Shown: piece after piece, positions 1 through 8,448 of the stretch
Numbering within the stretch: the first letter of the stretch is position 1
Layout: each line of letters begins with the position of its first letter
Assembly (NCBI GenBank): GCA_031294825.1
Contig: JAUMPM010000034.1
Coordinates: 8,831-72,830 of the forward strand
Direction of reading: 5' to 3'
From: Collinsella sp.
GTDB taxonomy: Bacteria > Actinomycetota > Coriobacteriia > Coriobacteriales > Coriobacteriaceae
Length of the DNA: 64,000 nt
Translations under genes and position numbers: made by a program
The notes under the pieces: generated by a model
Seen by the model: the letters and a program-made list of their open reading frames with translations, nothing else
What the model was told of the DNA's origin: nothing
Databases searched by the model: none

Positions 1-562
1 TACGCAGTACCTGCGTGTTACCGGCTTTGAGAAGAAATGCGACGGTGCCGCAGCTGTTGTCGTGATGCCCACGGAGAAGGCCAAGGCCATGGGCGTGCCG
101 TATGCGCCTATTGAGGTTCTGGGTACGGGCGCTTCTGCGGTCGAGGCCGGCCTGCTTCACAACGAGCACTGGGCTACCGAGCTTGCCGCCAAGCAGGTCT
201 ACGACCTTACCGGCGTGAGCCCCGACGAGATCGACCTGTTTATGTGCAATGACTTCTTCCTTGCTTCCGAGATCGTCTCGGCTGAGGAGTGCGGCTATAT
301 TCCGCGCGGCGAGGCTTGGAAGTACGCGATCGATGGTCGCACCGCTTTTGACGGCGATAAGCCCATCAACCCGCACGGTGGTCGTTGCAACTTCGGTCAC
401 GCCCATGGCGCATCCGGCATCGCCGATATCGTTGAGGCCGTCAAGCAGATGCGTGGCGTCGCCGGTGCTACCCAGATGAAGAAGGTTCCCGAGACGGCGT
501 TCCTGCGCGGTTTTGGCGGTTCTCAGAACGTGCGCTGCCAGATTCTTCGTACCGTCGCCTAA
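1..562 (+). CDS. Thiolase-like acyltransferase, C-terminal part (5' end outside window)
   Basis: The reading frame is open from base 2 and gives 186 residues, the C-terminal half of a thiolase-fold protein of the SCP2/lipid-transfer type. The block 'NPHGGRCNFGHAHGASG' matches the 'NPxGG...GHxxGATG' region that carries the catalytic histidine of thiolases. The usual C-terminal cysteine motif (CxGGG) is replaced by 'GFGGSQNVRC', as in DUF35-associated thiolases. These make acetoacetyl-CoA-type products or act with a DUF35 partner, which follows 38 bases downstream. The substrate cannot be told from sequence. It is the first visible gene of an acyl-metabolism operon. Confidence 0.8.
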   Translation, partial: TQYLRVTGFEKKCDGAAAVVVMPTEKAKAMGVPYAPIEVLGTGASAVEAGLLHNEHWATELAAKQVYDLTGVSPDEIDLFMCNDFFLASEIVSAEECGYIPRGEAWKYAIDGRTAFDGDKPINPHGGRCNFGHAHGASGIADIVEAVKQMRGVAGATQMKKVPETAFLRGFGGSQNVRCQILRTVA

Positions 563-600
563 GCGACCGCGGTTTTCGATTTCCCATAAGGAGTATTCTC

Positions 601-1023
601 ATGCAACTCAAAGATATGGAGCCCGTGGTCAAGAAGTTCTACACGGGTCTTGAAGAGGGCATCTATTGGGCGCGCCAGTGCCCCGAGTGCGGAGCCGTCG
701 AGTTTCCGCCCCACCTTGCCTGCAATGCCTGCGGCTATCACAAGACCGATTGGGTCCAGGTTTCCGGTCACGGCCATCTGATCGATTTTACCTTGCCTGG
801 TCCGCAGAACGACAAGCCCTACCTCAAGGAGTATGGCAAGTACGCCTACGGCGCCGTCGATATCGACGAGGGTTCTCAGTACACCTACGTCATCTACGGC
901 ATTACCAAGAAGAAGGCCCCCGAGATTCGCGCCAAGCTCATGGCGGGCCAGACCGTGGGCGTCCACGCCAAGGTCATCGACCGTCCTGGCTACAAGGAGC
1001 TTACGTTCGAGCTTGACGACTAG
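601..1023 (+). CDS. DUF35 zinc-ribbon/OB-fold protein, thiolase partner
   Basis: This 140-residue protein has a rubredoxin-like zinc ribbon (Cys27, Cys30, Cys41, Cys44; C-x2-C-x10-C-x2-C) followed by an OB fold, the layout of the DUF35/Zn-ribbon-OB family. In archaea such a protein bridges acetoacetyl-CoA thiolase and HMG-CoA synthase and holds CoA intermediates; other members accompany SCP2-type thiolases. Its place directly behind a thiolase-like gene, with a good ribosome site (AAGGAG), supports a two-component complex. No catalytic role of its own is expected. Confidence 0.88.
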   Translation: MQLKDMEPVVKKFYTGLEEGIYWARQCPECGAVEFPPHLACNACGYHKTDWVQVSGHGHLIDFTLPGPQNDKPYLKEYGKYAYGAVDIDEGSQYTYVIYGITKKKAPEIRAKLMAGQTVGVHAKVIDRPGYKELTFELDD

Positions 1024-1062
1024 GCTTTCAACCCTTTTAACAATTCGATTCCTCTCTTAGGT

Positions 1063-1110
1063 CACGGCGGGACCCATGTCTCCAGCCCGCCGTGGCCGCC
1101 CCTCTTTTTC
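1063..1110 (+). terminator. Hairpin with T-tract inside the acyl operon
   Basis: The arms CACGGCGGG and CCCGCCGTG (1063-1071, 1086-1094) form a GC-rich hairpin, followed by a pyrimidine tract ending in TTTTT. It lies between the DUF35 and ACP genes, so it could be a partial terminator or a processing site that sets different transcript levels within the operon. Confidence 0.55.
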
Positions 1111-1127
1111 GATTGAAAGGCACCATC

Positions 1128-1361
1128 ATGAACGAAGAACTCACTCAGCAGATCTGCGATTTTGCCAAGTCCGCCTACAACTATGACGGCGATGTGACCC
1201 CTGAGACGACGTTTGAGATCCTGGGCAAGGGCTCGATGAAGATGATCGCGCTGACCTCCATGATCGAGAACGAACTCGATGCCGAGGTTCCCGTTCGCGA
1301 GGTCATGGTCATGAAGACCATCGGCGAGCTTATCGAGCGTACTGCCGAAGAGATGGAGTAA
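1128..1361 (+). CDS. Acyl carrier protein-like protein
   Basis: This 77-residue acidic helical protein has the length and pattern of a phosphopantetheine carrier. Ser36, in 'GKGSMKM' at the start of helix II, is the probable attachment site. The usual Asp before this serine (DSL/DSM) is Gly here. The ATG at 1128 is chosen because GAAAGG lies just upstream; an in-frame ATG at 1092 would add 12 residues overlapping the hairpin. It sits between the thiolase/DUF35 pair and the phosphate acyltransferase, so acyl groups may be held on this carrier rather than on CoA alone. Confidence 0.8.
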   Translation: MNEELTQQICDFAKSAYNYDGDVTPETTFEILGKGSMKMIALTSMIENELDAEVPVREVMVMKTIGELIERTAEEME

Positions 1362-1366
1362 CTGCC

Positions 1367-2374
1367 ATGGACCTGATGCAGACCCTGCGCGAGCAGGCTG
1401 CCGCCAAGCCTATGCGCGTTGCTTTTCCCGAGGGCGAAAACGAGACCATGATGCAGGCGGTCGCAAAGATCGCTGCCGAGCGTCTCGCCGAATGTGTGCT
1501 GGTCGGCGACGGCGGTAAGCTCAAGGAGCTTGCCGATGAGCGCGGCATCTCCCTTGACGGTATCGAGATTGTCGATGTGACCGACGAGGAGGCGAACGCC
1601 GCTTGTTGCGAGCGCTACCTTTCGCATCCGGATTGCAAGTTTAAGCCCAAGGGCGCTGCGCGCCGTATGACGCGTCCGCTTGAGCGCGCCCTGATTTTGC
1701 AGGTGCTCGGCGATGTCGACGTTATGTTCGCCGGCATCGATAACGCCACGGGCGACATCATCCTAGCGGGACAGACCATCGTCGGCCTTGCCGACGGTGC
1801 GGACACCGTGAGCTCGTGCGGTATCGCCGACATTCCCAACTGGAACGGCGGCGAAGGCGGCCTTTTGGCTTTTGGCGATTCCGCCGTTTGCGTTGACCCC
1901 ACGAGCGAAGAGCTTGCCTCGATTGCGATTTCGTCGAGCGAAACGGTGCGCTCGCTGACCGGATGGGATATCCGTTGCGCGCTGCTTTCGCATTCGACTG
2001 ACGGTTCGATGGATAACGAGCTTGTCGACAAGGTACGTCGCGCTCGCGAGATTGCCAACGATCGCCGTCCCGACCTTGCCATCGACGGCGAGTTCCAGTT
2101 TGATTCGGCGATTAACCCCAAGGTTGCGGCCAAGAAGGTACATCGTGAGTCCGCTGTTGCGGGCCAAGCCAACGTGGTCATCTGGCCCGATATCAACGTG
2201 GGCAATATCGGCGTCAAGATCATCCAGAATCTGACCGGTGCCAATGCCTACGGCCCCATGCTTCAGGGCTTCAAGAAGATCGTGTGCGATTGCTCGCGCT
2301 CTGCGCCCGTCGACGAGATCGTCGGCAACGTGGTGATGAGCTGCGTGCGCGCCCAGGCGCTTAAGGAGGCTTAA
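1367..2374 (+). CDS. Phosphate acyltransferase (phosphate acetyl/butyryltransferase family)
   Basis: 335 residues, the usual length of the PTA_PTB family, which exchanges CoA for phosphate on an acyl group. The N-terminal 'RVAFPEGEN' and the 'FAGIDNATGDIILAGQ' and 'VVIWPDINVGNIG' segments are family landmarks. The butyrate-type kinase three bases downstream points to butyryl- or branched acyl-phosphate rather than plain acetyl-phosphate, but the substrate is not certain. It follows the ACP gene by five bases, so the two are probably translated together. Confidence 0.85.
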   Translation: MDLMQTLREQAAAKPMRVAFPEGENETMMQAVAKIAAERLAECVLVGDGGKLKELADERGISLDGIEIVDVTDEEANAACCERYLSHPDCKFKPKGAARRMTRPLERALILQVLGDVDVMFAGIDNATGDIILAGQTIVGLADGADTVSSCGIADIPNWNGGEGGLLAFGDSAVCVDPTSEELASIAISSSETVRSLTGWDIRCALLSHSTDGSMDNELVDKVRRAREIANDRRPDLAIDGEFQFDSAINPKVAAKKVHRESAVAGQANVVIWPDINVGNIGVKIIQNLTGANAYGPMLQGFKKIVCDCSRSAPVDEIVGNVVMSCVRAQALKEA

Positions 2375-2377
2375 GGT

Positions 2378-3490
2378 ATGTCCGATAAAAAGACTCCCTG
2401 GCGCGTCCTGGTAATCAACCCGGGTTCCACTTCCACGAAGGTGGGCGTTTTTGAGGGCGATGAGTGCAAGCTCAGTAAGAACGTTGCGCACGATGCGAAG
2501 GACCTTGCCCAGTTCGATGGGGTTTCGGCTCAGATGCCGTATCGCTGCGATCTGATTCTTGGAGCACTGGGGGAGGCGAGCCTGAAGCTCGAGGACTTTG
2601 ATGCATTTGTCGGTCGCGGCGGCGGCTTGCTTTCGCTGCCCGGCGGCACGTATGCCATCAATGAGGTCATGCTCGAGCATGCCCGCGTCGGTGCGAACGG
2701 CATTCAGCACCCGGCGCAGTTGGGCCCCCAGATTGCTCATGAGTTCGCCTCAAAGACGGGAAAGCCCTCTTTTGTGGTGAATCCTCCCGATACCGACGAG
2801 CTGTGCGACCTCGCACGTATGACGGGCATTAAGGGCGTGTATCGAAACGTGCACCTGCACGCCCTTAATCTCAAAGAGACCGCCATCCGCCATGCGGCAA
2901 AGCTCGGTCGCCCCTATGATGAGTGCAACTTCATTGTTTGCCATATCGGCGGCGGCATCTCTATCTCGGCTCATCTTAAGGGCAAGATGGTGGACGGCAA
3001 CGACATCGTTGGCGGCGAGGGTCCCATGGCGCCGACGCGCTGCGGATCGGTTCCCGCGATCGAGGTCGCGAAGTATACGGCAGAGCATGGTCTCGACGTT
3101 GCCCGCGCCCATTGCATGAAGACCGGTGGCTTCGTTGACCTTTTGGGTACGTCCGATGCCATCGAGGTGTGCGATCGCGCCGCTGCGGGCGATAAGGCTG
3201 CGGCTCGCGCCTGGGATGCAATGGTCTACCAAATCTGCAAGTGGATTGGCGAGATGGCTTGTGTGCTGAAGGGCGACGTCGACGGCATCTTGCTCGGAGG
3301 CGGCATGGTCCACAGCAAGGAGCTCGTTGCCTCGATTGAGGAATGCTGCTCTTGGATCGCCCCCGTGTCTGCCTATCCGGGCGAGTTTGAGCTCGAGGCT
3401 ATGGCCGCTGGTGCCTGTCGCGTGCTCGATGGTGTCGAGGAAGCGCTCGTGTACAGCGGAGAACCCGTGTTCACCGGATTTAACGACTAA
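2378..3490 (+). CDS. buk: Butyrate kinase-type acyl kinase
   Basis: 370 residues of the acetokinase/ASKHA fold, close to the length of butyrate and branched-chain fatty-acid kinases. The N-terminus 'VLVINPGSTSTKVGVF' is the phosphate-1 motif of the family, and 'FIVCHIGGGISISAH' and 'GILLGGGMVHS' are the later nucleotide-binding loops. It turns acyl-phosphate plus ADP into the free acid plus ATP. With the adjoining phosphate acyltransferase it forms an energy-conserving pair. True butyrate as substrate is probable, not shown. Confidence 0.88.
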   Translation: MSDKKTPWRVLVINPGSTSTKVGVFEGDECKLSKNVAHDAKDLAQFDGVSAQMPYRCDLILGALGEASLKLEDFDAFVGRGGGLLSLPGGTYAINEVMLEHARVGANGIQHPAQLGPQIAHEFASKTGKPSFVVNPPDTDELCDLARMTGIKGVYRNVHLHALNLKETAIRHAAKLGRPYDECNFIVCHIGGGISISAHLKGKMVDGNDIVGGEGPMAPTRCGSVPAIEVAKYTAEHGLDVARAHCMKTGGFVDLLGTSDAIEVCDRAAAGDKAAARAWDAMVYQICKWIGEMACVLKGDVDGILLGGGMVHSKELVASIEECCSWIAPVSAYPGEFELEAMAAGACRVLDGVEEALVYSGEPVFTGFND

Positions 3491-3503
3491 TAGTGCTGTG
3501 TTT

Positions 3504-3540
3504 GGGGCGGCCGCTGGTGATGCCTGGCCGCTCCGACCCT
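3504..3540 (+). terminator. Terminator-like hairpin after the acyl kinase
   Basis: The arms GGGGCGGCC and GGCCGCTCC (3504-3512, 3526-3534) pair with one G-U and are followed by CCCTTTTC. It lies between the kinase and the MFS gene and may reduce read-through. Confidence 0.5.
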
Positions 3541-3564
3541 TTTCTCTAAGTGTAAGGATGGATC

Positions 3565-4764
3565 ATGGATAAAACCAAGATCAAGTACCTGGTGGGCATT
3601 TATGCTGCCGCCATGTGCATTATGGGCATGTTGGTGCCCGTCCCCATCGTGGCCTCTGTCGCGGCGGCGTTTCCCGACGAAAACATCGCTGCCGTCCAGA
3701 TGATCATCGGCATCATCCCGTTGATGATGGCACTGTCCGCCATGCTCGTCTCTTCACAGCTTGCCTCTCGCGTGTCCAAGAAGAAGACGACGCTTGTCGG
3801 TCACGTTATCGTGATGCTGGCAGGCGCCTCGGTGCTGGTGTTCCACGACTCGCTCGGCCAGGTCTTAGCGGCTTCTGCTGTCATGGGCCTTGGTCTCGGC
3901 GCCGTGCAGAATTCAACGGACGCTCTTATCGCGGATTACTTTGGCGGAAAGCAGCGCTCGTTTGTCATGGGCATCTACTCCACTTTTGTCGCACTTGGCG
4001 GCATTATCTGGACGATGGTTTCCGGCATCTTGGGTTCTGCCGAGTGGTTCCACAGCTATGCGGCGTACTTCATCATGATCGTGTTTATCGTCATTGAGGC
4101 TGTTTGCCTTCCCGAGGGCCATCTTGAGCCCAAGCGCAAAGTCAACGTGTTTGCCAATATGCCTAAAGAGGTCGCGATTATCACGCTCATGAGCTTCGTG
4201 TTCGTACTCACGTTCCAGCTCTTCAGCTCCAACGTTTCGCTGCTTGTTGTGGGTCGCGGCTTTGGCGGTACCGTGGAGGCCGGTCTTGCCTCTACCGTTA
4301 TGACCGTTGCCGGTATTGCGGCTGGTCTTTTGGTGGGCCCGCTGTTTGCCAAGTTTAAGAACCTGGCTATGCCGATCGCGTGGGGCGTGACGCTCGTTGG
4401 CCTGGGCCTGACGCTGGTTGCGCCCGCCTTTATGGTGCTGTGCGTTGCGGGCTTTGTCGTTGCGCTGGGCAAGGAGACCTACGTGCCGCTGGAGGGCAAT
4501 TTTGCCGCCGGCAACTCTGCCCCCGAGGGACGTGCGTTTAACCTCGCCATTGGCATGGCGGGCATCAACTTTGGCATGGCACTGTCTCCCATTGTGTTTG
4601 AGGCCGTGACGTCGCCGTTTGGTGCAACGATTGACCAGAAGTTCATCGCCGGCATGATCGTCTGTGCGGCTTGTGTCGTCTTTGGCGCCATTAAGTATCG
4701 CAAGCTCACCCCGGCCCAGCTTGCCGAGGCCGAGAAGATGGCGGCCAGCGGCGAGGCGGAGTAG
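3565..4764 (+). CDS. MFS transporter in the acyl operon
   Basis: 399 residues with about twelve hydrophobic segments and the major facilitator pattern, including a basic loop after helix 2 (residues around 'SRVSKKKTT') and 'GLGLGAVQNSTDALIADYFGGKQR' spread over helices 4-5. Such a carrier next to acyl kinase genes could export the acid product or import its precursor; the sequence does not tell which. GTAAGGA upstream of ATG 3565 is the ribosome site. Confidence 0.82.
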   Translation: MDKTKIKYLVGIYAAAMCIMGMLVPVPIVASVAAAFPDENIAAVQMIIGIIPLMMALSAMLVSSQLASRVSKKKTTLVGHVIVMLAGASVLVFHDSLGQVLAASAVMGLGLGAVQNSTDALIADYFGGKQRSFVMGIYSTFVALGGIIWTMVSGILGSAEWFHSYAAYFIMIVFIVIEAVCLPEGHLEPKRKVNVFANMPKEVAIITLMSFVFVLTFQLFSSNVSLLVVGRGFGGTVEAGLASTVMTVAGIAAGLLVGPLFAKFKNLAMPIAWGVTLVGLGLTLVAPAFMVLCVAGFVVALGKETYVPLEGNFAAGNSAPEGRAFNLAIGMAGINFGMALSPIVFEAVTSPFGATIDQKFIAGMIVCAACVVFGAIKYRKLTPAQLAEAEKMAASGEAE

Positions 4765-4804
4765 CCGCTCGAGTAGCTGTTTTGCCGCACATCATGTTTT
4801 ATCG

Positions 4805-4836
4805 GGGCCGCCGACATATGCCGGCGGCCCTCTTTC
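4805..4836 (+). terminator. Terminator hairpin after the MFS gene
   Basis: The arms GGGCCGCCG and CGGCGGCCC (4805-4813, 4822-4830) form a perfect 9-bp stem followed by TCTTTCT, 41 bases downstream of the MFS stop. Confidence 0.65.
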
Positions 4837-4864
4837 TATCAATGGCTTTGAAAGGATTTAGGCT

Positions 4865-5335
4865 ATGAAGCTCCCTGTCGGCCGCGTCATCGGCATTCTC
4901 AACGGCTTCTTTAACCCCTTGTTGCTCTGTACATTCCTCCCCATTATCGAAGGGGCACCCGGTTTGGATCTGACGAGTCCCACGGGCTTTTTGGGACAAC
5001 TCATCGTGGCCACGGTGATCGCCGAGGTTCTGAGCGCACTCCCGCTGTTTGGCAAAACGGTTGGTATGTGCCTGGACTTTTTTGGTTTTGAGCAGGGGAG
5101 TGCATCACACAAGATCGCCGGTACGGTCATCGGTGCCACGCTCCTTTTTATGGTAATCGGTTTTGGCGAGATTGCCTTCCAGGGAGGATTCGGAACGATT
5201 GGAGGCCGTACGTTCTTCGCGCGTTGGGCAGGCCTCGTCACAAAGGGATGGGCTTTTGTGGTTATCGCCGGCGTGCTGCTCGATCCTTTTACAGCGGCTC
5301 TCGGCCGCATGATAGCTCGCGAAGAGAAGAAATAG
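4865..5335 (+). CDS. Small integral membrane protein of unknown function
   Basis: 156 residues with about four hydrophobic helices (near residues 10-30, 45-65, 85-110 and 125-145) and a charged tail ending in EEKK. I do not recognise a family. It is on the same strand, 100 bases behind the MFS gene and beyond a terminator-like hairpin, so it may be transcribed partly with the acyl operon. The ATG at 4865 follows GAAAGGA. Confidence 0.7.
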   Translation: MKLPVGRVIGILNGFFNPLLLCTFLPIIEGAPGLDLTSPTGFLGQLIVATVIAEVLSALPLFGKTVGMCLDFFGFEQGSASHKIAGTVIGATLLFMVIGFGEIAFQGGFGTIGGRTFFARWAGLVTKGWAFVVIAGVLLDPFTAALGRMIAREEKK

Positions 5336-5346
5336 CTCCTCGCCTA

Positions 5347-5426
5347 TCGAATGCCGGCGGACGGGGTGCCGGGGCTGTAGTCTTCCGAGCGTTTGCAGTC
5401 CCGTCGCTCCGTCCGCCGGCATTCGA
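5347..5426. repeat. Long inverted repeat between genes
   Basis: Perfect 18-base arms (5347-5364 and 5409-5426, beginning TCGAATGCCGGCGG) flank a 44-base loop; G-U and G-C pairs extend the stem inward. No T-tract follows, so it is not a standard terminator. The rest of the 564-base stretch to nrdD (5336-5899) shows no gene; it holds this repeat and the nrdD promoter. Confidence 0.75.
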
Positions 5427-5627
5427 CCGCAACATGTTGGTCAAGCATAATCTTTTGGATTCTTTTGGCGTGAGCGGCTTGGTTTTGGTAGGATTTGTCG
5501 GCGGCTTGACTAAGGGGGTTTTATAACTGCCATGCAGGTAGCCGTGTTGGTAACGTTTTACCGACTTGCCAAGAACCCCTCATAATTAATGCGTCTGCAA
5601 AATGACTAATTGCTTTGACCTGCTGAA

Positions 5628-5643
5628 ACACTATATGTTGTGT
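5628..5643 (+). promoter_or_regulatory. NrdR box upstream of nrdD
   Basis: ACACTATATGTTGTGT is nearly identical to the NrdR consensus (ACACwATATATwGTGT). It overlaps the upstream edge of a probable promoter, TTGACC (5644-5649) with a -10 near GATATAG (5666-5672). NrdR is the ATP/dATP-sensing repressor of ribonucleotide reductase genes. A second, poorly matching half (around 5662-5677) may be a degenerate partner box. Confidence 0.75.
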
Positions 5644-5899
5644 TTGACCTAAAAAAAGAATACAGGATATAGATGCCTCTTTGTCGTATGATAGATGGCG
5701 GACAGAGAACGAGAACCTTATTCGCCCCATTTGGATAGATCTTTGAGCCCCTTGATTGGCTGCGAGGATTGTCCGCATGAGGGACTATGGTTATCGAGAA
5801 CACAGATTGCGCGACGGCGCCGCAAGACAGGGGCACGCCCTGCCGGGCATCGTTTGGCTCTGAAGCGCAATGAGACTACGACGCGAAAGAGGCAAGAGG

Positions 5900-8122
5900 A
5901 TGAAGATCATCAAGCGCAGCGGCACCGAGGTTGTCTTTGACATCGATAAGATCGTCAATGCCATCCGCGCCGCTAACTTGGAGGTCGAGGAGAGCTCTCG
6001 TCTAACCGACCGCCAGGTGGTTTATGCGGCGCAAAACGTCGCCGAGGCATGCGAGAACGCGGGCCACACCGTTTCGGTCGAGGAGATCCAGGATTTGGTC
6101 GAGGACGAGATCATGCGTCTCGACTGCTACGAGGTTGCCCGCCACTACATCATCTATCGCTATGTTCAGAGCCTGAAGCGCCAGAAGAACACGACCGATG
6201 ACAAGATTCTGTCGCTGATCGAGTGCAATAACGAAGAGGTCAAGCAGGAGAACTCCAACAAGAACCCGACCGTCAACTCCGTTCAGCGCGACTATATGGC
6301 TGGCGAGATTTCCAAGGACCTGACCCAGCGCGTGCTGCTGCCTCAGGAGATCGTGGATGCCCATAATGAGGGTCTGATCCATTTCCACGATTCGGATTAC
6401 TTTGCCCAGCATATGCACAACTGCGATCTGGTGAACCTGGAGGACATGCTCCAGAACGGCACTGTTATTTCGGGCACGCTGATTGAGAAGCCGCACAGCT
6501 TCTCGACCGCCTGCAATATTGCGACGCAGATTATCGCCCAGGTTGCTTCCTCCCAGTACGGCGGCCAGTCCATCTCGCTGACCCATCTTGCCCCCTTTGT
6601 TGAGGTGAGCCGTCAAAAGATTCGTGGCGAGGTCGCCCGCGAGCTCGAGGAGCTCGGCGTTTCCGCATCTCCCGAAAAGGTTCGCGAGGTCGTTGAGGAT
6701 CGCCTGCGTGACGAGATCCGTCGCGGCGTCCAGACGATTCAGTATCAGGTCGTGACCCTTATGACCACCAATGGCCAGGCGCCGTTCGTGACGGTCTTTA
6801 TGTATCTTAACGAGGCCCGTACGCCTCAGGAGAAGCACGACCTTGCCATGATCGTGGAGGAGACGCTTCGCCAGCGCTACGAGGGCGTTAAGAACGAGGC
6901 CGGCGTGTGGATTACCCCGGCATTCCCCAAGCTTATCTATGTACTCGAGGACGATAACGTTCACGAGGATTCCCCGTACTTCTACCTGACCCAGCTGGCT
7001 GCCAAGTGCACCGCTAAGCGCATGGTGCCCGATTACATCTCCGAGAAGAAGATGCGCGAGCTCAAGCTGTCTAAGGGCGAGACCGCCGGCAACGGCGATT
7101 GCTACACCTGCATGGGTTGCCGCAGTTTCCTGACGCCCGACCGTTCGGGCAACGGTTTTAACAACGTTGCCAACGCGCTGAACTACGACCCGAACAAGCC
7201 CAAGTACTATGGTCGCTTTAACCAGGGCGTTGTGACCATCAACCTGCCTGATGTCGCACTGAGCTCGCACCAGGATATGGACAAGTTCTGGAAGATCTTC
7301 GATGAGCGCCTTGAGCTGTGCCACCGTGCCCTGCTGTGCCGTCATGAGCGCCTGATGGGTACACTTTCTGACGCCGCGCCGATTCTTTGGCAATACGGCG
7401 CCCTGGCGCGTCTGAAGAAGGGCGAGACGATCGACAAGCTGCTCGTGGGCGGATACTCTACGATCAGCCTGGGCTATGCCGGCCTGTATGAGTGCGTTAA
7501 GTACATGACGGGTCACAGCCACACCGAGAAGGAGGGCACGCCGTTTGCCATGGCCGTCATGCAGCACATGAACGACAAGTGCGCCGAGTGGAAGGCCGAA
7601 AGCGATATCGACTTCTCGCTGTACGGCACCCCGCTTGAGTCGACGACCTACAAGTTTGCCAAGTGCCTGCAGCGCCGTTTTGGCATTATCCCGGGCGTGA
7701 CGGACAAGGGCTACATTACCAACAGCTATCACGTCCATGTGTCCGAGGAGATCGACGCATTCGACAAGCTCAAGTTCGAGGGTATGTTCCAGCAGCTTTC
7801 GCCGGGCGGTGCCATCTCCTACGTCGAGGTTCCCAACATGCAGGACAACCTCAAGGCTGTCATTCGCGTGATGCAGTACATCTACGACAACATCATGTAC
7901 GCCGAGCTCAACACCAAGAGCGACTACTGCCAGGTGTGCGGCTACGACGGTGAGATCAAGATTGTCGAGGACGATGGCAAGCTGGTGTGGGAGTGCCCCA
8001 ACTGCGGCAACCGCGACCAGGAGAAGATGAATGTCGCTCGTCGTACGTGCGGCTACATCGGTACCCAGTTCTGGAACCAGGGTCGAACCGAGGAGATCCG
8101 CGACCGCGTGCTGCATCTCTAA
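5900..8122 (+). CDS. nrdD: Anaerobic (class III) ribonucleoside-triphosphate reductase
   Basis: 740 residues. An N-terminal ATP-cone (about residues 1-90, beginning 'MKIIKRSGTEVVF') precedes the ten-stranded barrel. Near the C-terminus are the zinc site (CQVCG...CPNCG) and the glycyl-radical segment 'RRTCGYIGTQFWNQGR', whose glycine carries the stable radical. It reduces NTPs to dNTPs without oxygen. ATG 5900 is chosen because AAGAGG precedes it and homologues begin with MKII; an upstream ATG at 5870 adds ten basic residues. The NrdR box lies about 260 bases upstream and the activase gene follows. Confidence 0.96.
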   Translation: MKIIKRSGTEVVFDIDKIVNAIRAANLEVEESSRLTDRQVVYAAQNVAEACENAGHTVSVEEIQDLVEDEIMRLDCYEVARHYIIYRYVQSLKRQKNTTDDKILSLIECNNEEVKQENSNKNPTVNSVQRDYMAGEISKDLTQRVLLPQEIVDAHNEGLIHFHDSDYFAQHMHNCDLVNLEDMLQNGTVISGTLIEKPHSFSTACNIATQIIAQVASSQYGGQSISLTHLAPFVEVSRQKIRGEVARELEELGVSASPEKVREVVEDRLRDEIRRGVQTIQYQVVTLMTTNGQAPFVTVFMYLNEARTPQEKHDLAMIVEETLRQRYEGVKNEAGVWITPAFPKLIYVLEDDNVHEDSPYFYLTQLAAKCTAKRMVPDYISEKKMRELKLSKGETAGNGDCYTCMGCRSFLTPDRSGNGFNNVANALNYDPNKPKYYGRFNQGVVTINLPDVALSSHQDMDKFWKIFDERLELCHRALLCRHERLMGTLSDAAPILWQYGALARLKKGETIDKLLVGGYSTISLGYAGLYECVKYMTGHSHTEKEGTPFAMAVMQHMNDKCAEWKAESDIDFSLYGTPLESTTYKFAKCLQRRFGIIPGVTDKGYITNSYHVHVSEEIDAFDKLKFEGMFQQLSPGGAISYVEVPNMQDNLKAVIRVMQYIYDNIMYAELNTKSDYCQVCGYDGEIKIVEDDGKLVWECPNCGNRDQEKMNVARRTCGYIGTQFWNQGRTEEIRDRVLHL

Positions 8123-8133
8123 TAACCATCCCA

Positions 8134-8270
8134 GGCTGCCCCGTAGCGAGGCCCCGGACCTTTACTCGCTATTTCGGACAGTCCTGGCTCACGACGGAGG
8201 CGCCACTGGCGCCTCCTGTTCGTGCGGAACTCATATCGAGCAAAGGTCCGGGGCCTCGCTACGGGCAGCC
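8134..8270. repeat. Large nested palindrome between nrdD and nrdG
   Basis: Outer arms of about 34 bases (8134-8168 and 8237-8270; core GTAGCGAGGCCCCGGACC) pair with one bulge and one mismatch. Nested inside is a perfect hairpin GGAGGCGCC-ACT-GGCGCCTCC. No long T-run follows. It begins 11 bases after the nrdD stop. The 425-base gap to nrdG (8123-8547) holds this palindrome, a second one, and a direct repeat GAGCTGCAGCTG (8338-8349, 8371-8382). Confidence 0.8.
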
Positions 8271-8448
8271 AAGTTGATGTAGCTGAGATGCGGCATGCGG
8301 TCTGCTCACTCCTCGAAGTTCTTAGCGGAAATAATTTGAGCTGCAGCTGCGATTTACTTGCGATGGCGGTTGAGCTGCAGCTGAGTATTTATTGGACCTC
8401 GAACCCTATGCTCGATGTTCGCTTCGTTCATTGAGTTACCCTTTGCAT

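Noticed and set aside
6002..8116. 704-codon open frame on the minus strand opposite nrdD
   Set aside because: It is a mirror of nrdD caused by GC-biased third positions; it has no ribosome site and no recognisable domain.
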